DNA of 64,000 nucleotides from Cololabis saira (taxonomy: Eukaryota; Chordata; Actinopteri; Beloniformes; Belonidae). Below the pieces are notes generated by a model, which was not told where the DNA came from, did no database searches, and saw only the letters and a list, made by a program, of their open reading frames with translations. The DNA lies in NCBI RefSeq assembly GCF_033807715.1, contig NC_084596.1:39790458-39854457 (forward strand), written 5' to 3'. The position numbers and the translations under genes were made by a program. Below are positions 11,653 through 24,005 of the stretch, in pieces; the first letter of the stretch is position 1, and each line of letters begins with the position of its first letter.

Positions 11653-13891
11653 TCAGACAATGTCAGTTCACAACGTATAGTTCAAACTGGGCTTTGTGGA
11701 AACAGTTGCCGTTTCATGTTTCACCCCACAAAAGTTGCTTATGTAGTTAGAAACTATGCTGGCTGGTGAATTCAGAGAACAAATTGGATATTTTCAAACT
11801 TAGATGGCCTCAAGCAAATATGGTGCAGTTGTTTTTTTGTTAGAGTTTCAGTTTGACTTCATGCTCACAAAGACTGAAGATGTGATTATGACCGAGTCCC
11901 CTTTAAGAACTCCTTCCCTAAGGCCATTTATAGAGTTTGTTTATCAAAAGTGGTACAAGTCTTCTTACTTGGAAAAAAAGAAAAAGAAAACTTGCAAATG
12001 GAAAAAGAAATAGAACATTAAAAGCAGGGTATTTTCCTACATACATATTTTAATTTCTTTGAAGCTGTTTGAGAAGTGAAAATACTGCCACTGTACGTTT
12101 TTACATCACCCCCCGTAAATGCTGCTGGGACACGGTGTTCTGTGGACGGGGATGTCTGCTGGGGGCTGGAAACGGAAACCCCCTGCTGCCCCCCTCACAC
12201 AGTCCTGCAGCTTTACGGCCCTAACCGCTTCTCTCAAATATTCACATAAACCTAAATGTACAGTGACCTCAGCACAAGCACACACATACACAAACACTGA
12301 CAAAGGGGACAAGGAGTTGATTTACAGCATGTGTGTGAATATTATAAGGGCCAAGACTCTTTTCCTAGAAATCTCTGGCACAAACTACATTTGTCACATT
12401 ACCTCATGACTAAACACTCTCACTCTCTCCAGTGGCTCTGCTTTATATTACTTGGCTGGCAACTGTGCTGAACCTTCACACACGTACACGTGACGCACAC
12501 ACCTCCAAAGAAAGACTCCCTTTTTCTCGGCTGGAGCTCGGAATTCGGTGCAAGTCTTCCAACAGCTGAAATCAACAAAAATCAGATGACTTGAGGTCTT
12601 CTTCGTGAACGCAGTAGGAACCCGAGTCATCATTCCTTGTTTTCAAGCAGCAAACACGCTCTTCTCAATGGCTCTCTTTATAAAACCCAACATGTCAATA
12701 TCAATGTATGAAAGCCTCTCTTTGTAGAGTAGTGTGTTCAGTAGTGTGGTCTCCTCCATAAAGGTCCAAGTACAGAGCATCATGACTCTAAACCTTCTTT
12801 TTCTTCAAAATATGTGGCTCAAAACACATTGGCTAACCTGAAAAAACAACAGCCGCACATCTGCAACCTTTCTAGATAAAGGAAACCTTTCCAGATAAAG
12901 GAAATGCCACAGAAACAGACTAAAATAACCTTTTGGCATTTTTTTTCCTGGTTGATGGCACCCATCGGGCTGAGCGTGACACAAATGGCACCGGTGGCTG
13001 TTTCATGGGACACTTCCAAACCCTTAATCGGAAAATAAAATCAACAATCTCCAGCTAGGAGCGAAGGGCCTGGGTGAGAGCAGACATCAGAAAAGAAGAG
13101 CAGGCGGAAGTGCAAAAATAGGCAAGAGCAAAATGTGAGAAGGTGTTGCAGAGTGGGTATCATCCTATCATCCGAGTCGAGCAGAAGTGCTACAACATAC
13201 CTACAAATGTGGGCTGTGCTGTGGAAGCGGCAGCACCATCGCATGAAAACCACAAGCACTGCGACGGGCCCACGTGCTGCTCCGTTTCCACGGCTGCACT
13301 CCGCTTCAGTGCGGCGGTGCAGAAAAGCTGAGGCACGGTATCAACAACCCAAGCAGTCGGGTTATAGGGCTGCAAAACGGTACCTTTCTGGAAACTTTTC
13401 TAAACCTCTGCATGGGAAGTTAAACTGGGGAATTTTGGAAATAATTGTAAACTTTCCATTGGAATTAATTGGAAATTGAGTGTAATATAAACACACTATC
13501 ATGTCCAAACATAAAACATTTTGTTTTGTCAAAGGTGCAATCAATGCGAAATAACAAAACATTACATTTCACAAAATGCATTTGTAAGAAGAAGTTTTGT
13601 TCGACAAAACAATTAAAACTTTTTTCTATGAAAAATTCTTTCATCGAACAAAAGCGTGAAGGTTAACATTACTCACCCCCAATACCAACCATTCAAAAAA
13701 AAAACTAAAAAAAAACTAATTCATAACTTTAAAAGAAGAAAAAGAAAACATTCAATTCAACATGGAAATCTGAAATATATATCTTTCCTCCTCATCCTTC
13801 AGCCGAGATTCTTTCAGGCAACAGCCTCTTCCTGGGCCTCATCAACATCCTTCATGTTCACTTCCTCTACACCCAAGTCCTCCTCTTCACC
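11653..13891. other. tsc22d2 intron 1, gene-free segment
   Basis: About 2.2 kb without recognisable exons. Short open frames here lack domain features, and no clear transposon ends were seen. Confidence 0.35.
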
Positions 13892-14555
13892 GACTGCGTT
13901 TACATGCATCAATAACCCTTTTAAAACCTGAATATTAGCAATAACCCGGTTGTGCACGGCCATGTAAACACCAATAACCCCTTTGAATAACCCGAATTTG
14001 CTCATATTCCGGTTTTTAAAAACCCGAATATGACCCCTGGGTTACTCCTTTTAAAACCTGAATATTGGGTCATGTAAACGCCAAACGGAATATCCCCATC
14101 AAACGGAACATGAATTTGTTTTCTGTATGTTTTCTTTTTGCAAGGAATCTCGGTCTTTTGAGTCCAGGACGTTCTTATAAACATGGAGAAATGCAAGACC
14201 AGGCCACACTTTTGGAGTGAGGAGGAGACTAATCACTTCATAAATGTAATGAAGGAATTAACATTTTGGCATTTGTAGACGGTAGAAAGTACCGGGATAG
14301 CGAGATTTACAAGAAAGTGAGCGAAAAGTTGCGCGAAGCAGCATTTGTTTTGAATTTGGATACAAGCGGAAATGACGGGAATTGCGTCATGACGTTCTCC
14401 GTGCGTCGATGGTTTGATCCAGATATCCCAAATGATTAATTACCATGTATACAGGAATAACCCTGTTTGCTCACGCATGGAAACGGAATATTCCGAATGT
14501 TTCAGTAACCGGAATATTAGCAATAACCCGAATTTTGACTGCATGTAAACGTAGT
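13892..14555 (+). mobile_element. Decayed PIF/Harbinger-type element with Myb-like gene remnant
   Basis: Terminal inverted repeats GACTGCGTTTACATGCA and TGCATGTAAACGTAGTC. Between 14183 and about 14440 the plus strand encodes a Myb/SANT-like segment: WSEEETNHFINVMKE, then after one frameshift ILAFVDGRKYRDSEIYKK and REAAF. Harbinger elements carry such a DNA-binding protein beside their transposase. The transposase itself is missing. No clean 3-bp target duplication is visible. Confidence 0.7.
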
Positions 14556-15960
14556 CACTGTCACTGCCCTGCCTTGTTGAGGACTGCTCCGTGTCAGGCT
14601 CAAAGAGCCTCCAGAGTCCAGTTTGCTGAAATTGACACCAATTTTCCAAGAACCAATAGTCCTAAGCCCCTTATGGGGAGCTTTGATAAGAGCATCCACT
14701 GCCAGCAAACCGAGGAACATCATAATTATAACTACAAGCAAGGGATTGGTCAAATGCTCCTCCCGGGTTGCTTCTTCCATGTCCTTTAAAGTTCTGTTAA
14801 AAGTAGGGGCTGGTGAGTAAAAATCTGATGTTAGAGGGCTTTTCCTGAAAATGAATTGTACAGAGACAAACTGGAGGAAAATAAATTACAGATACTAGAT
14901 AAGATACTAGATAAGCAAAAGCTTACTTCAGTGTTTTCCAGAGGGACATACATTTGGGAAAAAGCAGGCAGTTTGATGTAAAATGTCATAATAATTTCAA
15001 TTCGTTGGCACATTCCTAAGCTAAGATAATAATAGCACATTTAGAGGAACTGTGTTTGACAATTTCTGACAAATACTGTTTAAGTAGGAGAAAGCAAGCG
15101 TCTCAAAAACTATATTGCATTTAAAGTGGGACGCTAGTAAACATCCGAGACGAAAAAGAAACACTTGTGATTTCCATCCGCGAAGTCAAGCCAATAACCT
15201 GAAATCACCTGTCTTCTTCATGTTTCTGCCTTGTCAAAGTGCTGATTCACAAGCACTCATCTGTTCTCACATTACATCATAATAACTAATAACTAGGAGG
15301 CCACACATTTCTCAGATGGCTACCTTCAACGCACAAGTTCTTCTGCTTTGTTTCCTCGTTCCTCTTCTAACACTTTTTATGTCCAATAAATCAGACAAAC
15401 TCCACAGATTAGTGGAGTTGGTGAGTTTGTTCCTGTGGCATAGTAGGAAAGATTTGAGTCTTTGGTCTTAACATTAACTCAAAAGACTGAAAATATTATA
15501 CTAATCACAATCTTTCTGTGGTCTGTTAATGTTATTTCAATATAAACGAGGAAGAGATGGACCTGGATACCAGATTGGTAGCTTCAACGTGGCAGCGCTG
15601 TCCCATAATGGACAACTCTGGGACGTTAGCTGTCAACACTTTTAAATCACAGCACATTTTAGCTGCCAAAGCCTTCAGAAAACAAATGTAATAAATAAAT
15701 GAAAATAACAACACTTGCGTTCCTTTTACTTTCCCTGCAAACCTTGACAAAGAGCCAGTGTGCTCGGCACCGGACTCCTCCCAAACAGGAACAGAGCCAA
15801 CATTAATAGAGCCATGCAGTTCCATGCCACGCTAAAATCTCTTCTGAAGCACATCTTTACGTCGTCAAATTAACTGTGTGCCCAACTTTCCATCCAGAGT
15901 CCTTTACCTGGAACTGTAATACTTTCCAACTACTAATCATACCAGTAATTTCCAACCATA
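14556..15960. other. tsc22d2 intron 1, gene-free segment
   Basis: No recognisable coding exon or repeat end was found. Confidence 0.35.
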
Positions 15961-15969
15961 TTTAACTGG

Positions 15970-17140
15970 CCTGTTATCAAAACAAGCAGGTAACAAATAA
16001 AGCAAGGCAGGTCTGGTACGGATACTCATATCGGCTAGAAGGCCCAATATGTCTAAATATGTGAAGTAGGTATCGGATAATGGCATGAGTCTGTTCTAAT
16101 AACCTGGTCTTCTGCTTTAATTTGCTATGAAATGTGATCTGATTTTCATCTAAATCACAATAAAGAAGCACAGTTTTTTGCCACTGTATTTTAGTAATAA
16201 ATAACAACCAACCTATAAGTCCTACTACCCTCAGCTACTGTTGCCAACAGACAGTCAGCGTTGTTTACGTTACTTTGCAATGGCAACTGCCTTCGTGACG
16301 ACCTTAGTCCAAGATGTTTTAGGCAAAGTTAATACTGTACGTTTAATTGCTTTTAAACACCAAAAAACAGATGAGAGGTAAGGATCTTCCAATGCTTTTC
16401 AATTGAGCTGAAAGCTTCAGATGTCCGATTTCCAATCCTTGAAAAACGGATAGTGTATGAATTTTTCTTGTTCATGCATGTTATTTTGCCTTCTACAGTT
16501 CATATTGTTTTATTCATGGTGTAAACGGTTATTTTAATGGTAGCAATATCGACCGTTAATATTCTTCTTCTGTGGTTTTTTATACTGCGACTCGGTTTAA
16601 CCGGTGAAGTGAGCTGGTGACTTTAGTATACAATATCATTTTAATTTGTGTTAAATATCATAAATGTCTGAAATTAATATAGGAATGTTTATATTTATAC
16701 AGTTTATATTTATATGTTTCAGTTGATTACCTGCTGACAGCACGATCGTTGTTTAAGTTGGCATGTGTGGAGTAGCTAACGAGGAAAATAAACCCGTGGA
16801 GAGACAACGGTTGTGTGTTGGGCTTTAGTGTGACACTGTTTCGCTGGTCAAGCGCACCCCGTGCGGCGGGATTTATTAGTCCAACAAAGTTAGGCTGGTA
16901 AAAAACCGTACAGATACTCAACAGCCACTGGCTCGTCTTCGGCTCACCATTTCAGTACATTCAAATGCATTCAATATGTATGTTTTACAAAGCTGGGAAA
17001 ATAATGCTCAAGTCAAGCCTGATGCTTCAGTCTGCCCACATCAATACTATCAGATCAGCGTCAGTTATTGGTAGAAATGCAAAGCCCAGGGGTCGGTACG
17101 GGAATAAAGACTGAAAAGAAGGATCGGTGCATTCCTAGAA
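15970..17140. mobile_element. Possible old hAT-like non-autonomous element
   Basis: The right side ends GGATCGGTGCATTCCTAG, a terminal motif often seen in fish hAT elements. The left side has GGTACGGATACTCATATCGG and the right half GGGGTCGGTACGGG, which read as degraded subterminal repeats. The limits are approximate and no target duplication was found. Confidence 0.3.
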
Positions 17141-18130
17141 GGAATATGACCAGAGAAAATATACTTTAAGTCTGACAACTTGTCAAGTCTCTCAATGCTG
17201 AAATATTTAATTCAGTTGATAATGAATGGATCAAATGCATTCCAAGGTAAAATAATAATAATAATTAGGTAATTCCTATACTATGTACAGGACATCTGTG
17301 TTGCACCTTGATAAGATTATAGATGTGAGGCCCCGTACTAAAACACTCAGGATGTACAGTGTCAATGCCGTATGGCAGCTCTTATTGAGAGTGAAACCGT
17401 TGATGTCAGCCTCAAAAATGTATTGACGTCCACCTCAGGAAAGCAGTGAATATCGTGTGCCAAATGCCATATGATATAAGCAGAGTCCCTGTGCGGAAAC
17501 GTTGGGTAAGCTGAGGAATATCTACTGAATAGAAGGTGGATCACTATGAGGGACACTGACTAAAAACAGGATACAGCAGTTAAGAGTAGAGGTCACCGAG
17601 GGGAAAAACCCTGCAGTACATGGTGTCTCTCTCTATCACTGCCATGAACATACACACACACACACACACACTTCCACCATGCCTCCTGAGGTCTGTGGTG
17701 AATCTGCCCAGTATTGCCACACTGTGCAGCTTTTCTCAGCAAGCATCTCCAACCCCCAGCACAGATCCTCGTACACACACACACACCCAATCCACCCGTC
17801 CCTTTACAGACACACCCCTCATCCACACACACACACACACAGACACACACACACACACAAGTAGAGCCTCTCATTTGACAGGGCAGCAACTATATCACAG
17901 ACCTGGACTTTTCCTCTTTTCCCTCCCCTCCCAAGCGGTCCAATCTTACATAAGCTCCCATTATGTGAGGACAATAAACCATACCTCCTCAGCAGGAGCT
18001 CCATATTACACAAGCTTCACATACAATACATCTACGCAAACCACGCCACAAAAACAGACGCAACTGCTCACCACTGTTATTTTTTACATCTTGAAATGCA
18101 AGAGCGGGTGGTAAACTTTAATCTGAGCGC
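17140..18130. repeat. Intronic stretch with three (CA)n tracts
   Basis: CA repeats lie at about 17649-17671, 17776-17787 and 17826-17860, separated by unique sequence. Open frames through them (164 residues plus strand, 98 minus) are products of the repeat and not genes. Confidence 0.6.
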
Positions 18131-18579
18131 ACAGCATTTTAAAGTTTGACGACAGCATCTTCAATCCGTCATGTCTCTCCAAGCCGTGCACGCATTATAA
18201 ACTCTACGATCCTCCAAAACGTATAACTGATAGATATTAGATTCAGAAGGCCCATTTAATCCGAAGACTAGCCGTTTCTTGTGTAAGATGAGGCATTGAG
18301 AGGCTGCAGTGCAGTAAAAAAAAGTGTAGAAAGTAAGCACAGAGGAAAGAACCTGGGGGAGGGAAGGTGAGGATGTGTTAAGCATAACTAAAATGCCTTC
18401 TTGAAGAGCGGCTCTGAGAGTTTCGCTGTACAGCTTCCTCCAGCTCTTGTGAGCATACCACAGTTGCTGCAGTAAAGGAATGTCATCTGTATGTGAACAA
18501 CTGCCGTGCCTCGTCTGCCACTCAATCAGGCTGCTAGTTTGGACAAAGCCCTGACCGCACTAAGGTAGCAGCGGCTGGG

Positions 18580-19238
18580 GGGGGGCAAAAAACGATTTTC
18601 CGATTCTGAATCGGTTCTCATTCATTCCTAAAAATCTATTCATATGTCTAAAGATAAATTTTTTTTCATCATTACATTACAACTTTTAGTATTTTTTTTG
18701 GTTTATGCTCAAAAAAGGAATGTTTTGTTGGACACAAGAAGAACTGGTGACATGTTTTTGCCTTTAAATATGTTTAAAGGTATGAAAACATTAAAGTTTT
18801 CAGTTATAATTGTATAAATTGTCTATATTTCATTACTTTATAGACCGTCTTGCATGAAATGCTAAAAACCAAATTCTTGAAAATGGAAAAAATTAAATCG
18901 GAATGTGGGAAAAAATAAAACCGCTTTCATTCGTCCTCTGTTTCCTGCCCTGGATCCGTTTGGTAATTTTGCCCCACAAGATGTTTCTGAAAGCAGTTAT
19001 ATCAGCATCTTGGGAGCTGATTGGTCCTTAAAGCATCATTAGCTGCCAATACTTGCTGTTGAATCTCAATATAGTACCAGTATTAATATATGGCATAACT
19101 ACACAGTCATATAATTCATCCAACAGCTCTAAAAACAGTTTTAATAACACCAACCCAAATCAATATCGGAATCGAATCTTGATAATCGATTCTGAATCTT
19201 AAGAATCGGGTTCTTGACATTTGAATGGATCCCCAGCG
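18580..19238. mobile_element. Non-autonomous DNA element, family C copy 2
   Basis: Second copy of the element at 6735-7384, same orientation, with an extra GATAATCGATTCTGAATC segment near the right end. The outer bases GCTGGGGGGG (left) and ATCCCCAGC (right) suggest a short CTGGGG/CCCCAG terminal repeat. The two copies are 11.8 kb apart in the same host gene. Confidence 0.65.
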
Positions 19239-19239
19239 T

Positions 19240-22200
19240 TAGCTACCAGCTCTGCCAACTCCAGGCTCAGATATTTACAGGCTGCTGGAGTTTGGCTTTA
19301 ATGCCATGCGAACCTTTCCAAAGATTTGAAACTGAGCATACAATAATTTGGCCAAAGCTCGCATTGCAAAAGAAAATGGTCATTCGTTACAACAGGCAAA
19401 GTCAGCCGACACACCCCACTGTCAGGTCTCTTATCAGCACAGCGGGGGCCCAGTGAGAAGCCACTGCTCAGTGTCTGATAGGGCTCGGCCGCCATAAGAG
19501 CCCTTCAGTCTTATCAGTGGAGGAGCTGGGTTCCCTCACATGCTGAACATAGGTACTCTGGAAACACACCGCCTGAACTCACTAGCACTGTCAAACCCAG
19601 AGATGTGTCTGAAATGACCATAGGATAATAATCACCAGGCGCTGACGAATGCAGGCACGGCACTTGGTCGCTCACACACCTTGGCATGAAATATCTTTCA
19701 GCTACTTGCCCATAAATAAACATGTTCCTTTCGCATTATCAAAAAAAAAATGAATGACACGTGTTGGGAAATTAAAACAAAAAAAAGAATATCAACAAGG
19801 ACATGACCATTTATTAAAAGTCATCAACACATTGAACATATAGTTGCCGTAATGATTTGAGTCATGGGATGTGCTGAAACGGGATAGTAAAAATGGCATG
19901 TCACTTTTATGCAAATTTGTGGCTCTTTTTTCCACCTTTATGCCTAAAATGTAATAACTATAAAAATTGTATGGTTTCACCCTTTATGCGTATTATTAGA
20001 TTAATCTATCCCATGTGAAAGAAATATGTGGTAATCTTTGAGGATGCAATGATTGAGCAGCTGATTTCTACCCATATCAGTGCCGGCATTGAACGTTTTG
20101 TGCACATGCATCATATGCACAGTCAAACTCTTCCAATCAGTTCACTGCTAATTAACGCACGCTGCTGATTACAGTCCTAAATAAAACCAGAATTAGCAGG
20201 CCAAACCTTTATGAAAACTGGTATCAAAGTGTCTCTAGTGTAACGATGAATCTGAAACATGTTACTAAGCGGATCCCTCAGCCCAAACCAATCACTGAGC
20301 CTGTTCTATAATGGGTTAATCCAGGTTTTGCTGGAGATTTAATACAGAGTCAAGGGGTGTTTTTAGATGGGATCCCGCTAATATCGCAGGATGATGAACG
20401 CGCGTTGGCAACGTAAACACAAGGCGTGTTATTACCTCGGGCCTGAAGGCAAGTTGAGGGGAGGGAAGGGGAGTTAGTAGGCATTAACGGCGTTAACAGA
20501 TTCATACGCCGTCAGACAGGTGCAATTATCAAGAACGAGGATGGATGAGCCCCGGAATGACTGATTTTTGGCTGGGTTGTGCTTCTTGCAAAGCCCCAGT
20601 TTGTCATCTTTGTGTCCAGTTGTTCAAACAAGGAAGATCCTTTGTGCATCTGGACAAACGCGATTTATGGCGTCCTCGGCTCTGAGGCTGAGGAGCTTGT
20701 GGATAAAAGGTGCAACCTTTGACGTCCTGCTGCTGCTGTTAGCCGTTTCCTTATTTCATAAAATAATATAAAAAATAAATAAAAACTTCCCTGGTGGGCT
20801 GTACTCAACTCATGTGATCACCAAACCCCTCCCACGCCCCGCCACCCCGCGTTAGTTCTGTTTACATGAGACCTAACCTGCGGTTAAGACTCGGAGGCGA
20901 GTGATTCGTCAACGTAAAAGGGGCTGATGAGAGATTTCCAGATTGTTAGAGTTACACAAGAGCAGTCCAGCCTCCTCACAACTCCAAGGAAGTGCTGAGT
21001 GAGCAGAGTCGCTCAGCGCGGTTCCATGCACATCTAAAAATCAAGCTATTGGCAACAATCTAACTAAGGATTAAACTAGAGGTTCCCAGAGATCCAAGGA
21101 AACATGTACGAGAAGATGATTGATTATTGAGTGAAGTGTGTTCGACTCCGGGGCGCTAGGTGGCGCCACACGCACTTTCACGTTCTTCCAGTACAATTAG
21201 TAAACAAGCACGAAGGAGGACAACGCGCAAAAATATGGATGCTAACGATGCAGCAGCTCTGTAAATGTTGTACATACTAAGCTGATCATGTTGCATGTAA
21301 GATGTACATAAAGTCTCCCTCTTCTTCCTCTGTTATTATGACTGTTATTATTTCCACTCTTGCGGCTCGTCACTTCCAGAAGAGGCAGTCCCGGGGCGGT
21401 CACTAGCTCGGCTAACGTGGTCTACGTATACATGCCAAAATAACTCGAATTAGGACGCATTATCTGGCACCAACAGCTCGATCTCAAGAGCTCCCGTTCG
21501 GCCCAGCTAAGATGTATACATGTCTTTTAAAAATTCAAAATCGGTCGGATTAAGGCAACAATTCGGTTTTTCTGTTAGTGCATGTAATTGTACTGTGTGA
21601 ATCAGCTGAATAATCTCTGCATAAAAGTGTTTTGAGCGTCTATTAAGTGAAGCAACATGAAGGGTCACCGTTACTGTCCTTTCATAGATTCTTACAACAT
21701 ACAGTATATCAACTGTTATAACGTCACCCATTTGGAGAAGAAATTTTCACCCAGTTTAAACTTCAAAGTCGTCGATCAGATTCACTTTTTGTTAGAAAAC
21801 TAGTTTGGAAAATGGGATTGAGTGCCATTTGTCAAGATATCTGTTCTTCCTTGTTGCAGTGCATTATTAAAGTTGTTAGAAAAGTCTGAAAATCCTGATC
21901 TGATCCTGAACACCAGTTTTTAGCAGGGAAAGGAATTAAGACAAATACTACCACAACATTTAATGGTGCCAGCTTGGTAAAATGAAAATTAAGACTGAAA
22001 AAAAAAGTTCCAGGCAAAATTATACTTTAAATTTTGAACTGCAAAAGCATTATTGCAACTGCAATTAGCAAAGACACACACAAAGACTATTTTACCGTGT
22101 TTCAACTATTGTTGTTATATGATTTTGATGAGGTAGTAGCAGTAATAACTGAAAAGACAGAAGCCTTCAAACTCAATGCAAGCTTCATTCAAAGAATGTC

Positions 22201-23293
22201 AAAAAAAAAATAGAGAAAAGCAAACCCATAATCTGAACTGTTTTAACATCCCTGAGCTGCACGTGATAAACAGAAATACCTCAACGACACCGTTGAAAGG
22301 AGCGTCGGTGTTTGAAAGACGGCATTTCTTGTCTGTTTTAAATTGAAGCACATCTGTACAACCGTAAATGGAAACCACTGACAGATTTCAGACACTATCA
22401 CTTCCGCTTATGTGCGCCTTCTACTACCTCTATGAACTGAGGGGGAAAAAACGCAACACTCTTGGAAAGAAAGTGAGATGAGTGACCTTAAAATGTAATA
22501 ATCTGCTATCATGTTATATTTGCTTGTATATTTACACTCACACAGGATTATGACACATGATCTCGGTGCAATACAGTACAATCTGTGTGTTTAAAAGCAC
22601 TAATCTCCTCTGTGGAAGTATCTGACAGGGTGCGAACGCAAACTGTGCTGTCATAAGTGTGGCAACAGAAATCAAACACTCTTCACTGTGTTTATATTAG
22701 AAAGTATTTCCCAGAGCAGGAACTTACTTATTAAAAGGTTAGGCATGCGGCTCTTTTACACCACTAGCTCAAGGCTAAAAAGACACGAGGCCACCTTACA
22801 GAGACTAGTAACACCTTCCTGGTGTGTGTTTTATTACCTGCTGAAACGTGTGTGTGCTTTTACCATCCAAACGGTCAGCATCAATGTTTTTAAAACACAA
22901 ACTCACGAGTTCTGTGGTTTCTTGAGCTGAGGAAGCCACGGCTGCCTCAAGTGTGCAACACTCCACCCACTTCTTACGGCCATAATAAGAAACAAACATA
23001 TTTCCTTCCTGTGTTCGACTGTGGTGCTCCCACACACCCCCCTCCCTCCCTCCATGCCACCCTGGAACTAAAGGGAAACCCTGTCCTTGTGACAGGCTGA
23101 ATGACCAATGCCACGACAACGGAGAGCTGCACCTCTCTGAGTTTGGACTGTTGTCATAGCGGATGTCGGTTTGCCGGCCACAACAAACTTTTCGCCCAGC
23201 TGCAGCCAAAGTGGACAGTTAAGATTTACACAGGTGCTGCTGTGGCTCAAACTGAGCTCACCGTGGTGAAACGTGTGGAAGAAAACTGTTTGT
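19240..23293. other. tsc22d2 intron 1, gene-free segment
   Basis: About 4 kb without recognisable exons or transposon termini, except a CTCF-like motif at 21152-21166. Several open frames of 60-134 residues have no family features. Confidence 0.4.
21152..21166 (+). promoter_or_regulatory. CTCF-like motif
   Basis: GGCGCTAGGTGGCGC closely fits the CTCF core (AGGTGGCGC preceded by a GC-containing half). It lies in tsc22d2 intron 1, about 3 kb 3' of exon 1. The call rests on the motif alone. Confidence 0.3.
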
Positions 23294-23301
23294 GTCAAGC
23301 C

Positions 23302-23944
23302 CAGGGGTGCAGATCCGATGTCAGGATTGGGGGGGGACACAGATTTAAAATTTTTTGCCAATATGCAACTCATACCATGACATAAATTGGTAAAGGCTTG
23401 CCAAAAAATACTGCACAGGGAATCATTTATTGTGCTTACCTTTCTTGTTTATTTGTCCTAAACAGCCAACAGTGTGTGTCACTGCTTACTTAACTGTTAT
23501 AGTCGTAAATCATAATTTTAAGGGTTTTGGGCATGTAGTGTCTACTCATCTCAAATTCTTCTCACCATCTTCCTTTTATCCTATGGGACTACTTTATGCA
23601 CAACCAATTGATATATGGATGAAATATGAAGCCCTAAACAAGTTGTTTAAACTAACTGATCATGTTTTAACACAGTTATGGTGGTAAACAGTTCTTAAAA
23701 AAAAAAAAAAAAAAAAAAAGGACCCATTGCTTTCATTCTCTACACCTCAAAACGCACCGTGGATGTATTATTTTTTTAGAAATATATTTTTAATAAATAT
23801 TCTACATATTCAACCTTTAAGTCTGAAAATACATTTGTTCAATTTTGAATAATTTAGGGTATTTTTATTGGGGTGGACAATTCATGTTTTTCAGAAATTG
23901 GGGGGGACATGTCCCCCCCGTCCCCCCCGGGATCTGCACCCATG
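23302..23944. mobile_element. hAT element remnant with perfect 8-bp target duplication, family F
   Basis: Left end CAGGGGTGCAGATCC and right end GGATCTGCACCCATG are inverted repeats. GTCAAGCC is duplicated exactly at 23294-23301 and 23945-23952. A GGGGGGGACA-rich motif near the left end and ACATGTCCCCCCCGTCC near the right extend the inverted symmetry. An A run sits at 23698-23719. No transposase is present. The insertion is about 60 bp from the tsc22d2 exon 1 donor. Confidence 0.85.
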
Positions 23945-24005
23945 GTCAAGCCCAAAAGAGAAGAGGAGGTTTAAAGGCTTCACACAGAGAGTAGGTGTGT
24001 TTTAC

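Noticed and set aside
22805..23209. 134-residue minus-strand frame
   Set aside because: No domain, signal or splice support. It lies in tsc22d2 intron 1 on the same strand as that gene.
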